Assembly (NCBI GenBank): GCA_000507305.1
Contig: DF239246.1
Coordinates: forward strand, 1 to 64,000
Direction: 5' to 3'
Length of the DNA: 64,000 bases
From: Breviolum minutum Mf 1.05b.01
Lineage: Eukaryota > Sar > Dinophyceae > Suessiales > Symbiodiniaceae
Under the pieces are notes generated by a model. That model searched no databases. It was given only the letters and a program-made list of their open reading frames with translations, and was not told the DNA's origin. Position 1 is the stretch's first letter, and every line of letters begins with the position of its first letter. Shown in pieces: positions 30,901-40,489 of this stretch. Made by a program: the position numbers and the translations under genes.

Positions 30901-33879
30901 TACCTCGTTCGCTCGAGAGAAGCTACCACACTCTGGAGCTGCACCAACTCCGAGAAAACATCCAAGGTTCATTAGTTGAAAAACAAGTCTCTGAACACTT
31001 TCATCAAGAAGGTTTTCAACGGGGCTATGATCAATATCAAAAGTTAACACCCATGTTTTGTATTTTCTGGCAAGCCTGCGAGCAACTCCAGATGCACCAC
31101 TGTAGAGATCCAGAAAGCCCTTGCGCAAAGGATGAAACTTGCCAGAGCACCGACGACCATCCATTCCAAAGAACTGCTGTTTAGGAAGGAGCTCCAATGC
31201 AGCACGAGCTTCGGCAGAGAGCGGGGGGCACCTGCTGTTCTCTCGCATCACCAGTTTTTTAGCACCAGCACCGCATGAGTTCTGCTCAGCACCTTTCCCA
31301 AGCCGCTCCTGCTCGCGCACTGAACCCTCACGTAATGTCGCACTACTACAACTTGCGGGAGGAGCTACCCGACTTTCATGAAAAGAAACAACAGCTTTGG
31401 TGGGCTCTTTCTCATCAGATTTTTTGCCTCTTGTAGCGATCTTGTGGCTCTCACATGGCTCTTCTTGCTCTCTTGTATTTGTCTTTTGATCCCATCCTTC
31501 AGAAGGTGAAACTTGCGGGGTGTCATTCTCGGCACCACTAGATGTCTTGCATTTTTCATCAAAAACTCTAAGCCGCTCAGGTTTCTGCACTGAACGAAGG
31601 TGTGAAACGTGCTCTACAACTGCCGCCCTACGTCGAGCAAACTCGGGTGAAAAAGGTAACTGAGCTACTTCTAAAGGATCATAGCCTAGACTGCCTAGCC
31701 ACTCATCCATCAAAGTAAAATCCCCAGCTTCAGCCTCCACTAGCCAGCGAGGTTTAGGTCCAATGGCAGCTCTCACCTCTTTCTTGCGAGTGGGGTCATC
31801 AGCCACGTTGACCAGCGAAGGAAGGTAGCCAAAACTCTCATAAAGTCCAGCGCCTAGGTAGGTTCCCAGGCTTCTCCTCAATATGCAATTGACTCGATAG
31901 CTAGCAGATCGGCCTTTCATCAGAGCAGCTATCGCCACCTGACTGTCGCTGCCAATCAGCAGCCGTAAGGTGTGGCATCGTTCAGCTATCCTCTCTTCCA
32001 ACTTCAGCACCGCCTCAATCTCCAACAAGTTAATATGTCTCCTGCGATGCTGCTGGTGACAGAACTTCTCTCTGAATTGCAAGTACTCGGCAATGGCCAC
32101 CCAGAGAGGATGACAGATCAGCGGAGCACCGGAGGGAATTTCTGCATCAGCACCCAGTTCATCGTGTTCTCTAAGGAATGCATGCCAGGGACTCAAAAGC
32201 TTTGTCCAAGCTCCCTTCGACAGACAGTGTCTATGCAGTTCTCGGGCAAAGGGCAGTGGAACCTGGCTCTGAACTGCGGCAATGCTGTCATTGGATGCAT
32301 CTGTCAGAAAAACTGTAGGTTCAGTCTGTGCTCTCAAATCTGCAGTCGCCAAAGGGGCTAAGATGACTAAGCTCCATAGTTCAGCAACCAGGCCCAATGA
32401 TAGTTTGATGATGCTGTTTCGGGGGCGGCCAATCTGAGCTACATATATCAGCTGAAGAAGGCTCATCATTCGCCGTCTAACTTGTAGGACCGCTACCCAC
32501 GCCCCCGCGAGCACTTCAAGGAATCCCACCGTGGCAAATCCAGTACGAGCTGTCCTGGCCGTAGCAGAAACCAAAGGAATGACTCGTCTGGGACTAGCTC
32601 TGCAAAAGCCACGGTCACCGTCGATGGAGACGCCCCAGACGTCGGCAGATTCCTTCTTCCTGAATGTTTTGGCAGGGTGCGCACAAAGCCCTTCGACCTG
32701 ATAGCGTTCACACAACAAGTTTAGGCGGTACTCACCCTCGGTCACAACGGAGGTAGCAGCTTCTGGCGTGAGTTGTTCAGCAATCAACACATCGTCTATC
32801 ACAATGCCTGCAGCTATCTTCCCTCGAGGGGCACGACTGTGGACCCCCAACAATTCGTGAGGCGAAAAAGCACGAGCCGAAATGCCCAAATTGATGTGGG
32901 ACATCTGACCAAGTTCAACAGCGTTGCAATCGCCCATTGCTAATGTAAAGAGGCATGGATATAGTTTTCCAGTACCATGCAACCTCTCATCAAAGCAAGA
33001 TAGTTCACGGGCAAACTGCTGATCGATGGGGATTCTTAAGGCATTTCGAAGACTTCTAGCTGGCGATACTGCAAAACAGTAATAATAGTCCTTCAGGTCA
33101 GTACCGCTCATATAGAGCTTATGCCCCGGAAGCATCTCAAGTTGTAAAAGAGCACTAATGGATCCTAATGTCTTGGTGAAGTTGCTCAATGTAGGTTCGA
33201 CAGCGTTAGCCGGTCGAGCGTCAATGATAAGCCGGTCTTTATGTGCATCTTTAAGTAATGAAAATGCACCACAGCAACGGTCAGCTCTGACTTTTTGCTC
33301 GGGGGCCAATGTTAGCCGCTTGTGCTTGTCCAGAAACCGCAACAGATCCTTTGACTGCTGCTTTGAAGCCTTGATCTGAACTCGAGGTGGGGGCTCTACA
33401 ACTTCCGTCTCAACTGCCAGGCTAGTAGGATTGTCATAGCACTGACGATGCTGCTCATCAAGGAAAGGAGTGGGATCAAATTCAGGCTTCTCCTGAGGAA
33501 ATGAAAGCCGACTTGGCTCTATATCCTTTGCATTGATCAACTCCTCCCCCCGGTAGACACCAACCACCTCTCCTGCATCATCTAAGGCACCAGGACGAAG
33601 CGAGGGAGCTTGACTCGGCTCCCGAGCATCTGTACGCAGCAGCGAGCCTTGGGCTATTGCGTCCAGGCCTGCTGCTTTGGCAAAAGCATGCAAACTTTGA
33701 AGAATTCCTTCCAAGCCTTCCATCTTGGCAGCGGTCCTGCCCATTTCTGCAGGACCAATATCGCCTGCTCGCAGCAATGCATCAAGCATCTCATCAAATC
33801 TTCGGACCACCGCCCATTGTCTGCCAGTGAGCTTACGGCCCAAACGAAGTGCAGGAGGAGCTCGAGAAGGTTGCCCCAA
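30890..33879 (-). CDS. Element 3 pol: reverse transcriptase, RNase H, methyltransferase-like N-terminal half
   Basis: Numbering from the ATG at 33879. A helical leader of about 170 residues precedes RT. RT: RLIIDARPAN (216-225), MSGTDLKDYYYCF (Asp261, motif A), LAMGDCNAVELGQMSH (motif B region) and GIVIDDVLIAEQ (361-363, catalytic DD). RNase H: VFLTDASNDS (Asp527), NLLEIEAVLKL (Glu620), IGSDSQVA (Asp644) and NVADDPTR (694). A charged linker of about 150 residues follows, then the MT-like domain with FLDLYSGASGVARRL (922-936) and APECGSFSRANE (981-992). From about residue 995 the frame is wrong and the true protein continues in 30900-30347. The ORF itself runs on to 30775. All four RNase H acids and the RT aspartates are present. 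Confidence 0.85.
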
Positions 33880-33895
33880 ATGCTGCCACGATAAG

Positions 33896-34243
33896 TTAGT
33901 TCAGCACAATGAGATTTAAAGCCTTCTGTTTCTCCATAGTTCCCTCTTCTCCACGCTTGTCACATGCATTACCAGGCCTCATCCATAGAGGGTAAGGCGG
34001 AGGCATAGGCCAGATAGAAAAGGCTGTCCCCTCCTCTAAAGAGGGTCGGTTGCAAATCACGGAGTGCAGGAAAGTTGAAAAATCTGATCTGGCCTCCAGA
34101 ATCAATCGAAACATAGAGGCCCAAATTCGAGCAATGTTGCAGGTGGGTGCCGAGGCACCGGGCACTTTGTATTGTTGAGAAGCCGACGCACCCGATCCCA
34201 GGTGTTGCCCATCGTCGGCCCCCCTCATAGGCTCATCCATCAT
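33896..34243 (-). CDS. Element 3 ORF4, short linker ORF
   Basis: 115 codons from the ATG at 34243, which overlaps the gag TGA as ATGA; a second ATG follows at once. It reads MMDEPMRGADDGQ at the start, RIWASMFRLILEARSDFSTF in the middle and PMPPPYPLW later. The middle and the proline-rich end resemble the N-terminus of pol in element 1 (RWIL, PVPYP), where it is fused to pol. Here a TAA at 33898-33896 separates it from pol by 16 bases. The longer frame running up to 35464 is only open sequence opposite gag. Function unknown. Confidence 0.55.
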   Translation of the reverse strand: MMDEPMRGADDGQHLGSGASASQQYKVPGASAPTCNIARIWASMFRLILEARSDFSTFLHSVICNRPSLEEGTAFSIWPMPPPYPLWMRPGNACDKRGEEGTMEKQKALNLIVLN

Positions 34244-35940
34244 ACTGCGGGATTGGGGGCCTCTCGCTCCCCTTTCCCATCCTTCCCTTCTTTTCCTTTT
34301 CCTTGACCTTTCTGCTTTGGATTGGGCTTCGGAGGCTTCGGCTGCTTGTCGGGCTCCTCGACCTTTCGGGGGGCACTCAGCTTCATCTTCTTTTCCTGAT
34401 ATTCGCTGAGATCCCGCAGTCTGCTCATCATGAGTTCGACCCAACGAGGGTCTAGCAATTTGCTGTGAGGTAGTTCGAAAGGTTCTGGGGCGCTGTGACT
34501 CTGGAAGCTGCTGTAAGGAGGAGGACTCTCCAACGCAACTTCGGCCGCCAGTAAATACGACCCACGGTCGCAGCTCTGCTGATCCAGAGCAGCTAAAGCC
34601 AGACCTGCACGAGCCCTGGCCTCTTCGTGACGACCTCCACGAAGAGAATCCCATATGCCAGCAATGGCCCACCCGCTGCGTATAGCAGCGGGATAGGCCT
34701 GGATCCGAGACCGATGCTCCATCCAGCCGCGGGCCGAAACTGAGCTGTTTGATAGCCCTGGCAAGTTTCCAACATCTTCCCAATCCTCCAACATGTTCTG
34801 CTCCAGCGCTTTGTAGATGAGCGATGGATTGCTTTTCAATGTCTTCTGAAGTGTCCTGAGAGCAGCGGCCCGACTCCTCGAGAAGCTTCCAGGCTCTTTT
34901 GCTGATCCACCACCTTCGGCACGATCTAGCATAGACTCCAGCCCCTTGTCCTTCTTGCGGATCTTGTCCTCGCTGAGATGGGAGACGAGTTTCGTAAGTT
35001 GAAGCACTGCATGTTGAACTGGATCCGCCCCACTTGGCAATCCAGAGCCGCCTGCAACTTCGTCCTCCGACTCCTCTTCTTCGTCGCTCTCCCCCACCAC
35101 AGGAACTGCCTTCTGTGGGCGTTGCATTTTTCCCAAGCCTTGAGGCCCCACAATCTGTGCCATCTCTGTCAAAACTGCAGGCGAAACTCCTGATTGAAGC
35201 GCCTGCTGAGCAATCCCGGCATCGATGTTGGGAGGGGCCGCCATAGGTGCAGTCCCTTTCTTCCTCAAGGCAGAAGGCCTGGCTGCCTTCTTCTTGGATG
35301 TAGCAACCACAGGTTCGTCTGGAACACTCTGCGCCAGAAACTGGGTCAGCATCTCTTCCATTCTTGCCAGCCGAACCTCGACATCCGAAGGCGGTGCAGC
35401 AGTTAGGCTTGGAGGAAGCGGAACCTGACTCTCGGCGGTGACAAAAGTGAAGTGATCCTGGCATACTGCAACAAGAGCAGGGCCGTAAGGGAGACGACGT
35501 TGATCGTCTTCTCCGGGAAAATCAATCTCAGCACTATTCTCGCCGTAGGTCACCGCAACCTCCAAAGCAGGGTCTAGCAGTCCAACCCAAACTCGAAGAT
35601 CTGGTTCAGCACTGGGTGTCTCCCGATCAGCCAAACTGCAAGAAGCTACCTGGACTGCAACTGCTTTTCGCAGGGCAGAAGAGGGCAGAAGACGGTCACG
35701 TCTTTTCCGGGCCCAGGCCGCGTCAGGAAGAGCCACCAAAACCCTGTCCTCCAGACAGGTCACAGCAATGATTGCAACCGTGACTTCGGGCTCACCCGCT
35801 TCCAAGATGCCAATGTTGTAGCTAGAATCGTAGTTGAACAATTGGTCGGCACCAAGTGCCACGCAGTTGTTGCGAAGGGAGGGGATCTCAGGAACCTCCT
35901 CCTCCTCCGCAACTTCCTCTTCACTCGGCTGGGACATCAT
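34240..35940 (-). CDS. Element 3 gag-like protein
   Basis: 566 codons from the ATG at 35940 (MMSQPSEEEVAEEEEV), in ATGA overlap with ORF2. The N-terminal 180 residues are acidic with beta-rich segments; a predicted helix follows (DVEVRLARMEEMLTQFLAQS), then a Lys/Arg patch (KKKAARPSALRKKG) and an acidic stretch (ESDEEEESEDEV). A helical core follows (QHAVLQLTKLVSHLSEDKIR to WVELMMSRLRDLSEYQEKKM). The tail is rich in Lys, Pro and Gly (KQPKPPKPNPKQKGQGKGK), a likely RNA-binding tail. No zinc knuckle is seen. Layout and tail match element 1 gag. The gag role is inferred from position. Confidence 0.65.
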   Translation of the reverse strand: MMSQPSEEEVAEEEEVPEIPSLRNNCVALGADQLFNYDSSYNIGILEAGEPEVTVAIIAVTCLEDRVLVALPDAAWARKRRDRLLPSSALRKAVAVQVASCSLADRETPSAEPDLRVWVGLLDPALEVAVTYGENSAEIDFPGEDDQRRLPYGPALVAVCQDHFTFVTAESQVPLPPSLTAAPPSDVEVRLARMEEMLTQFLAQSVPDEPVVATSKKKAARPSALRKKGTAPMAAPPNIDAGIAQQALQSGVSPAVLTEMAQIVGPQGLGKMQRPQKAVPVVGESDEEEESEDEVAGGSGLPSGADPVQHAVLQLTKLVSHLSEDKIRKKDKGLESMLDRAEGGGSAKEPGSFSRSRAAALRTLQKTLKSNPSLIYKALEQNMLEDWEDVGNLPGLSNSSVSARGWMEHRSRIQAYPAAIRSGWAIAGIWDSLRGGRHEEARARAGLALAALDQQSCDRGSYLLAAEVALESPPPYSSFQSHSAPEPFELPHSKLLDPRWVELMMSRLRDLSEYQEKKMKLSAPRKVEEPDKQPKPPKPNPKQKGQGKGKEGKDGKGEREAPNPAV

Positions 35941-36482
35941 TGCAGCAACACAGCGGGCAAGGTGCAACCCGCTGCTTCAACTGCAATGCGTGCTTCTTCA
36001 ACCGTAGGAACTCCCACGAAGATAGAAGGTCCAGGGGACCCGTTTCTGATAACCAAACTTTTTGTATCAGCCCAATTGAAATAGACTCTTGGGGGATCAA
36101 AAACCACACGATCAAAACTTTGGCAAACTATATAAACCGAGCTAGGAGCTGCGATTCGCTCTCTGCCAGATCGTCCTCTCGGAGCGCCAGAAAGACACCG
36201 CCTCAAGAACTGCCCAATGCTAAATGCTGCCTGCGCCCGCTCTGTAGAAAGCTCGCTCGCAGAGGAACTCGAAGGAGCAGCAATAGGCAACGATGAAGTG
36301 TAAGGAGCAGGCGTGCTAGCAGGCAAAGAGACCAGATCAAACTCACTATCCAGTTTAGATGCCACCTGCAAGCTCTCCAATTCCACCACACGGCCCTCTA
36401 GTTGAACCACCTCAGTCTTCAATGCCTGAATCTCTCGGCGAAGGTCAGTGATCAGTCGAAGAACTTCTGGGGGCACACTCAT
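35937..36482 (-). CDS. Element 3 ORF2 with predicted coiled coil
   Basis: 181 codons from the ATG at 36482, chosen because it overlaps the ORF1 stop as ATGA. The start MSVPPEVLRLITDLRREIQ runs into a leucine/valine heptad stretch (LKTEVVQLEGRVVELESL), a likely short coiled coil (residues 8-45). A Ser/Ala/Pro-rich middle follows, then ERAQAAFSIGQFLRRCLSG and a beta-like end (SVYIVCQSFDRVVFDPP, TEEARIAVEAAG-like VEEARIAVEAAG). It ends at 35937 inside the gag start. It takes the same place as element 1 ORF2. Function unknown; self-assembly through the coiled coil is a guess. Confidence 0.55.
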   Translation of the reverse strand: MSVPPEVLRLITDLRREIQALKTEVVQLEGRVVELESLQVASKLDSEFDLVSLPASTPAPYTSSLPIAAPSSSSASELSTERAQAAFSIGQFLRRCLSGAPRGRSGRERIAAPSSVYIVCQSFDRVVFDPPRVYFNWADTKSLVIRNGSPGPSIFVGVPTVEEARIAVEAAGCTLPAVLLQ

Positions 36483-36793
36483 ATAATCTTGTAGAGCGCC
36501 TGAGAACGTGCAGGGGGTCGGTCCAATGCAACCAGACGCTCGTGCAACCACACACGCCAGGATTGTCGGGCCAAGTGCACCAAATCAAAGCACGGTCCCA
36601 GGCACAGCCCAATGATCAGACCTAGCACAACACTAGGTAGGTCCACCTGCTCAAGATGGAATAGGCCTTCGAAGCAAACAGGGCAATCTGGGCAGCTCAA
36701 AGGACCAGAAGGATCGCTGAGCCCTGCAAGAAGTTTAAGGACCAAAGCACTAATGGAACCGCTAGTGGCTCCGACAGCTAGGGGCCTATCCAT
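36479..36793 (-). CDS. Element 3 ORF1: small membrane protein
   Basis: 104 residues. After a short N-terminus with a CPDCPVCFE cysteine cluster comes a hydrophobic segment (VDLPSVVLGLIIGLCLGPC), then a basic tail (ARQSWRVWLHERL). One membrane span is predicted. The stop codon shares bases with the ORF2 start (ATGA at 36482-36479). The same design occurs as element 1 ORF1, although the sequences differ. The cysteines could bind metal, but this is not shown. Confidence 0.5.
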   Translation of the reverse strand: MDRPLAVGATSGSISALVLKLLAGLSDPSGPLSCPDCPVCFEGLFHLEQVDLPSVVLGLIIGLCLGPCFDLVHLARQSWRVWLHERLVALDRPPARSQALYKII

Positions 36794-36842
36794 TCAGTGC
36801 TCGAACCCAAAAGTTTCTCAGAGCATGAAAAGCATGAAGGGA

Positions 36843-36955
36843 CATGGTTGGTTTTCGTCCCCTAAGTAGGGTTACTCCCCTTACAAATGGCCTAAATAGC
36901 TTAAAAATAGGGGTGATTCTAACCACTTACTAAATGGGATGATCCTCCAAGTACT
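36843..36955 (+). mobile_element. Right part of the TIR element interrupted by element 3
   Basis: Begins CATGGTTGGTTTTCGTCCCC, holds TAAGTAGGGTTACTCCCC and ends with TAACCACTTACTAAATGGGA and TGATCCTCCAAGTACTGG. The end is the inverted partner of 29302-29336. TTTTCGTCCCC also occurs at 13920-13931, in the same order after an AGTGAGTAGTTAGCAAC block. Confidence 0.65.
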
Positions 36956-37553
36956 GGATGGGGGATAGATCTGGACAGTTTATTATATATAAATCCCAAA
37001 TACCTGAATGTTTCGGTCATTTTGGGGGTGATTCCCTTCTTTATCACCACCATTTGAGGTGACTACTCGGCAGGTAAGGTCGTTATAGATGGCCCAAATA
37101 GATCACAACTACAGCCCCGAAAATTAACATAGAGCAATAGAACCTGAAAAAATATGAATTACTTTACTTCGAGTGATCCCCACCATGACATGTTGGGTGG
37201 AGGTTGTCAGGTGAGGGGNGACATAAAATCTAACAACCCTCACCTGACAGGTGGGGAAAAAATGATGGTTAAGAAAGATGATTTTCCCCTTCCAGGCAGG
37301 TGTATTCTCAGGTTCCAGCCGTTCATTTTCCAGAAGTGTACTTGGATGTCCCAGGAATTTAGGATCAATGGTTAGGATCAATGGGTTAGTTCACCTACCT
37401 ATAAGTGGGATATATAGGTAGGTTATAACCCACTGATATACTAACCTTTTACATCCTAACTTCCAACGGGACATCCAGGGTCAGATCGCCCTCTCTCCCT
37501 TTTTCAACTCCAGGACTCCACGCCAGGCCGGAGACCGGGACAGGCATACTCAC

Positions 37554-37600
37554 GAGCTTGAATCGCTTGACCCCTGGCCATGGCGTAAGCTGCGTAACGA
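37554..37600 (-). other. Exon-like island ending at a GTGAGTATG donor
   Basis: Minus strand reads AYAMARGQAIQAR up to a textbook donor (GTGAGTATGC at 37553-37544). The upstream limit is unclear; a G-run lies there. Unidentified. Confidence 0.2.
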
Positions 37601-38066
37601 GGGGGGGGGGGTTTACCCCTTTGCCAGGGTTGAAAAAACCAATATGTTTTTTTTTTGAACGCGGCGATTTTAAGTAGGGAGAACAAACAACACATCATGG
37701 GATAACGGACCGGGTCTCATGAAATTTCCATCATGTTTTTGTTTTTCTCGGAATTGGCTTGATACACCTGAGAAATACAAAACCTCATGAAAACTGGGGG
37801 GGGGATATTTTCTGGGTGTCTTCCAATAGCCCTAAACCACCGAAATGTGTTGGAAATCCCTCGCTGGTTTGGCCACACAAACAAACATAGGCCGAAAGAA
37901 ATGGTGGGATTCAATGGGGTGCTTTGGTCGGAAGATGAGCGACCAGGGTGACCAGAAAGACAACGTCGATTCCAACGCCTTAATTACATTTAATTACAAG
38001 GGTATCCTGAGGATCCCAGGAAGCAAACCCATTCGTTAAAATGGCTTAAACAAAAAGAGTGTATCT

Positions 38067-38161
38067 TACACCCCTGGCCCCTGAGAAATGATTTTTGAGA
38101 AGAGTACTTTCCTTTTGGGATGGTAATTTCTCAGGGGCGAAGTGTTAAACTTCCGGGGGTA
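38067..38161. mobile_element. Foldback element, copy K
   Basis: TTACACCCC left, CGGGGGTA right. The inner arms CCCCTGAGAAAT and ATTTCTCAGGGG pair perfectly over 12 bases; the outer arms pair poorly. Confidence 0.65.
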
Positions 38162-38215
38162 CCATTAAGTATTGAATCCAAAAGACATCCAAACTCATAT
38201 CATTAACAAAAAACA

Positions 38216-38306
38216 TAGGATCCATGTATGGTACGGTATATTTACCTACTGATTTACCATGAAAAACAACCATCCATGTAGGTAAATATACCATACATGG
38301 ATCCTA
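38216..38306. repeat. Long inverted repeat with a 5-base insertion in one arm
   Basis: Left arm TAGGATCCATGTATGGTA then TATTTACCTAC; the right arm is its exact complement except that the left arm contains an extra CGGTA after ATGGTA. The loop is about 28 bases. Arms of about 28 bases pair perfectly apart from the insertion. Confidence 0.85.
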
Positions 38307-38344
38307 CTGTAGGAAAAAATGATGTACCAGTTTTGAATCACGTG

Positions 38345-38486
38345 TGCCAGGGTCTAAACTCCCTATGTTGGGGATGTTCATCCCACCTTTCGTAGGGATC
38401 CTTATAAGTGGTATATAAACCCCTACTATTGGGTTGATGAGTCTAGCCCCTGTTATATGGAAATAATGGGAGTTTTGACCCTGGCA
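38345..38486. mobile_element. TIR element, TGCCAGGGT family, well preserved
   Basis: Left TGCCAGGGTCTAAACTCCC and right GGGAGTTTTGACCCTGGCA differ from perfect inverted copies at one base in 19. Related to 23431-23555. Confidence 0.8.
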
Positions 38487-38983
38487 AAAGTGGTGAACAT
38501 TCGATTTCTCCATGAAACGCCCCCAAAAAAACGTCGCCGAGGCTGACGTCCAAGCAAAGTTGTAGACATCGACAATGTCAGATCGCCACTCCATCTTGTA
38601 CTTGTACACCTGTCATTTCTTCGCAGCTCTTCAAACTGCCCAAGAAACTACACCCCTGAAGATTGAGATTTTGCAAATCATCATGGAGGTTTGGTTCAGA
38701 TCAATTTCCTTTCTTTTCATGGGTGATGGCTGTAGGTGAACCAGCCGTTAATCTTCCAGGGTGTACCCATCGGTTGGTTGGTTGATTGGTTGGTTTGGTT
38801 GAGTCATTGCTGTTAACATATCCCCACTGCCCGCCGTGACGTATAGCCTCAACAAGGGTAGTGATGCCCCCGCCCAATTTTCCTGAAGCAGGCTGTCTAT
38901 ATATTCAATCCATCTTCCCGTAGATTTGCAATGAATGTCCCCTGTAAAAAAATCTAAAAAGCAGGGTAAAGTATCATCACTAC

Positions 38984-39092
38984 TGTTGATGGCTGAAATC
39001 CTGTACCACCTGGGATGTATGAAACCCTTTCAAATAATGGGATAAACGGGGTAAACTACCCATCAACTCGTGCAGGATTTCAGCCATCAACA
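38984..39092. mobile_element. TIR element with perfect 20-bp ends
   Basis: TGTTGATGGCTGAAATCCTG at the left and its exact complement at the right, 109 bp in all, no ORF. The interior ACCACCTGGGATG and AATAATGGGATAAA also occurs at 42640-42700, 10795-10945 and 47370-47480, so this is one member of a family. Confidence 0.8.
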
Positions 39093-39396
39093 ATATTAAT
39101 CCTAAAAGCTAATGTTGAGCAAACCACCCAACAAAGAGACATGGACCTCGCAAACCCTGTTGATGGTTGGAAAAAGTATGCAAACATGTCCTTTCGTTGA
39201 ACATGCCATGGGCGCGTTTCATCCGTACCCCCCCAAAAAATTCACAAGTCCAAGTTTCTCAAGCACTTGATCACTTTTTTCAGCCAAATCCTGTTGATGC
39301 TTCAGAAGATCCGGCGATTTCAGCACTAAATCCACCTAAGGTTGGTCGTTTTATCCCATGATTATACATGCGGGTTGTCTTCGCCAGTCAGGTGTT

Positions 39397-39492
39397 GAGC
39401 CACCTCATTGAATTCTGTGGCTCAAATTGGATCATTTCCCTAACTTTCGTAGGGTAAAAGTGGACGAAAAACACTTTATTCAACCACCAGCT
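39397..39492. mobile_element. GGTGGTTTCAAC-family element (diverged)
   Basis: Holds CTCAAATTGGATCATTTCCC and a CTTTCGTAGGG block, ending ATTCAACCACCAGC. It matches the order seen at 63588-63703. Confidence 0.5.
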
Positions 39493-39847
39493 ACACCTGA
39501 AACTGGACCCCATGGAAGAGGAGATTCCTTTTGGGAACCAACATTTTTGAGTTTTCTCATGTCATAGATTTGTTGAAAATGGTTGGCAAAATTTTCCCAA
39601 AATGATGGTTTTCATGGTGATTTACTTTACCATGGTAGAAAGTAACACATAACCAACTAAACAAATCCAAGATGTTCGTGTTTTCTGGCGTTTCTAGACA
39701 CAGTGAAAACCCCACGATTTTCTCCACCCGTAAAAAAATGTCACGCCTTCACGGAGTTGTTTCCTCGCCTCTCCTCGTCATAATCCTCGACCTTGCGAGG
39801 GGAATCGGTCTTGAGGGGGTAGTGGCAGGGAACTAACATATCAATAG

Positions 39848-39980
39848 TTGTTTCCTGGTTCCCTTAATAGGTGGGCTTGGTAGCATATAATCATCCAATT
39901 GGCCATATATCAGTGGTATTTGTTTCTGGTTCCCTTAATAAGTGGTAGGTGCTATATAATCGCCCAATTGGCAGGGAACT
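39848..39980 (+). repeat. Direct repeat of a GGTTCCCTTAATAGGTGG element
   Basis: TGGTTCCCTTAATA, then GTGG and CATATAATC/TATATAATC-CCCAATTGGC, occurs twice in the same direction (about 39855-39903 and 39931-39977). The same block forms both arms of the inverted element at 62993-63148. Confidence 0.7.
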
Positions 39981-40285
39981 AACATATCCCTGAAACTAAC
40001 CATGCCAACCCTTAGGTCCCCTGCTAAAAGTTAAACTTTTAGTGGGTTGCATGGGGTCATTGCGAACGTTGCCACAACCGTGGGCACTGCCGTAAGTGGG
40101 TTACATGAAATTTCCCACTAAACTCAAAGGAACTATATAACGGAATACGGCTAATCGACGATGTGCCCTGGAACAGGGTTCAGAACCCCGGCAAAAAAAG
40201 GCACCAGTTCACATCAATAAAATGAACACACCCCACGCGGAAAGATTTCAAGTCGGGATTTTTTTTAATAACAAAATTCCAGGAG

Positions 40286-40401
40286 GTAAACTCACTGAAA
40301 CTGACATTTTCGCCCCTGAAAATCAATAGTTGGGAGATGAATTTCTCTTCAGTCAGAACGTCTATTTTCAGGTGCTTTTGCTGTTGGTTTTAGGGAGGGT
40401 A
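40286..40401. mobile_element. Foldback element, copy G (diverged)
   Basis: Left CTCACTGAAACTGACATTTT then CCCCTGAAAATC; right TATTTTCAGGTGCTTTTGC then TAGGGAGGGTA. The arms pair partly. Confidence 0.5.
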
Positions 40402-40489
40402 GTTGCCACCTTTGCAAAAGGAACAACATCAACTCAAAATCAACTTGGAAAGAAAAAACTGTTTGTGAGTATGCCGGTAGAAGAAAATT

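Larger units (their letters stand above)
29340..36842 (-). mobile_element. Element 3: near-complete YR-type (DIRS-like) retroelement
   Basis: Minus-strand order: ORF1 membrane protein (36793-36479), ORF2 (36482-35937), gag (35940-34240), ORF4 (34243-33896), RT-RNase H-MT (33879 to about 30900), MT tail (about 30895-30440, frame -1) and recombinase (30507-29518). Four consecutive ORFs are joined by ATGA overlaps. Limits come from the interrupted TIR element on both sides (CATG at 29336-29339 and 36843-36846). I see no terminal repeats of the element itself. Two compensating frameshifts in the MT region suggest an old copy. Confidence 0.75.

Noticed and set aside
34244..35464. Long upstream part of the frame that contains ORF4
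   Set aside because: It lies opposite gag in another frame, is rich in Arg/Ser/Gly, and the ATGA start at 34243 explains ORF4 better.
29340..36842. CTACTTGGAGGAT arms as the terminal repeats of element 3 itself
   Set aside because: The same arms bound elements of only about 120 bp elsewhere with no retroelement, so nesting is the simpler reading, though not proven.
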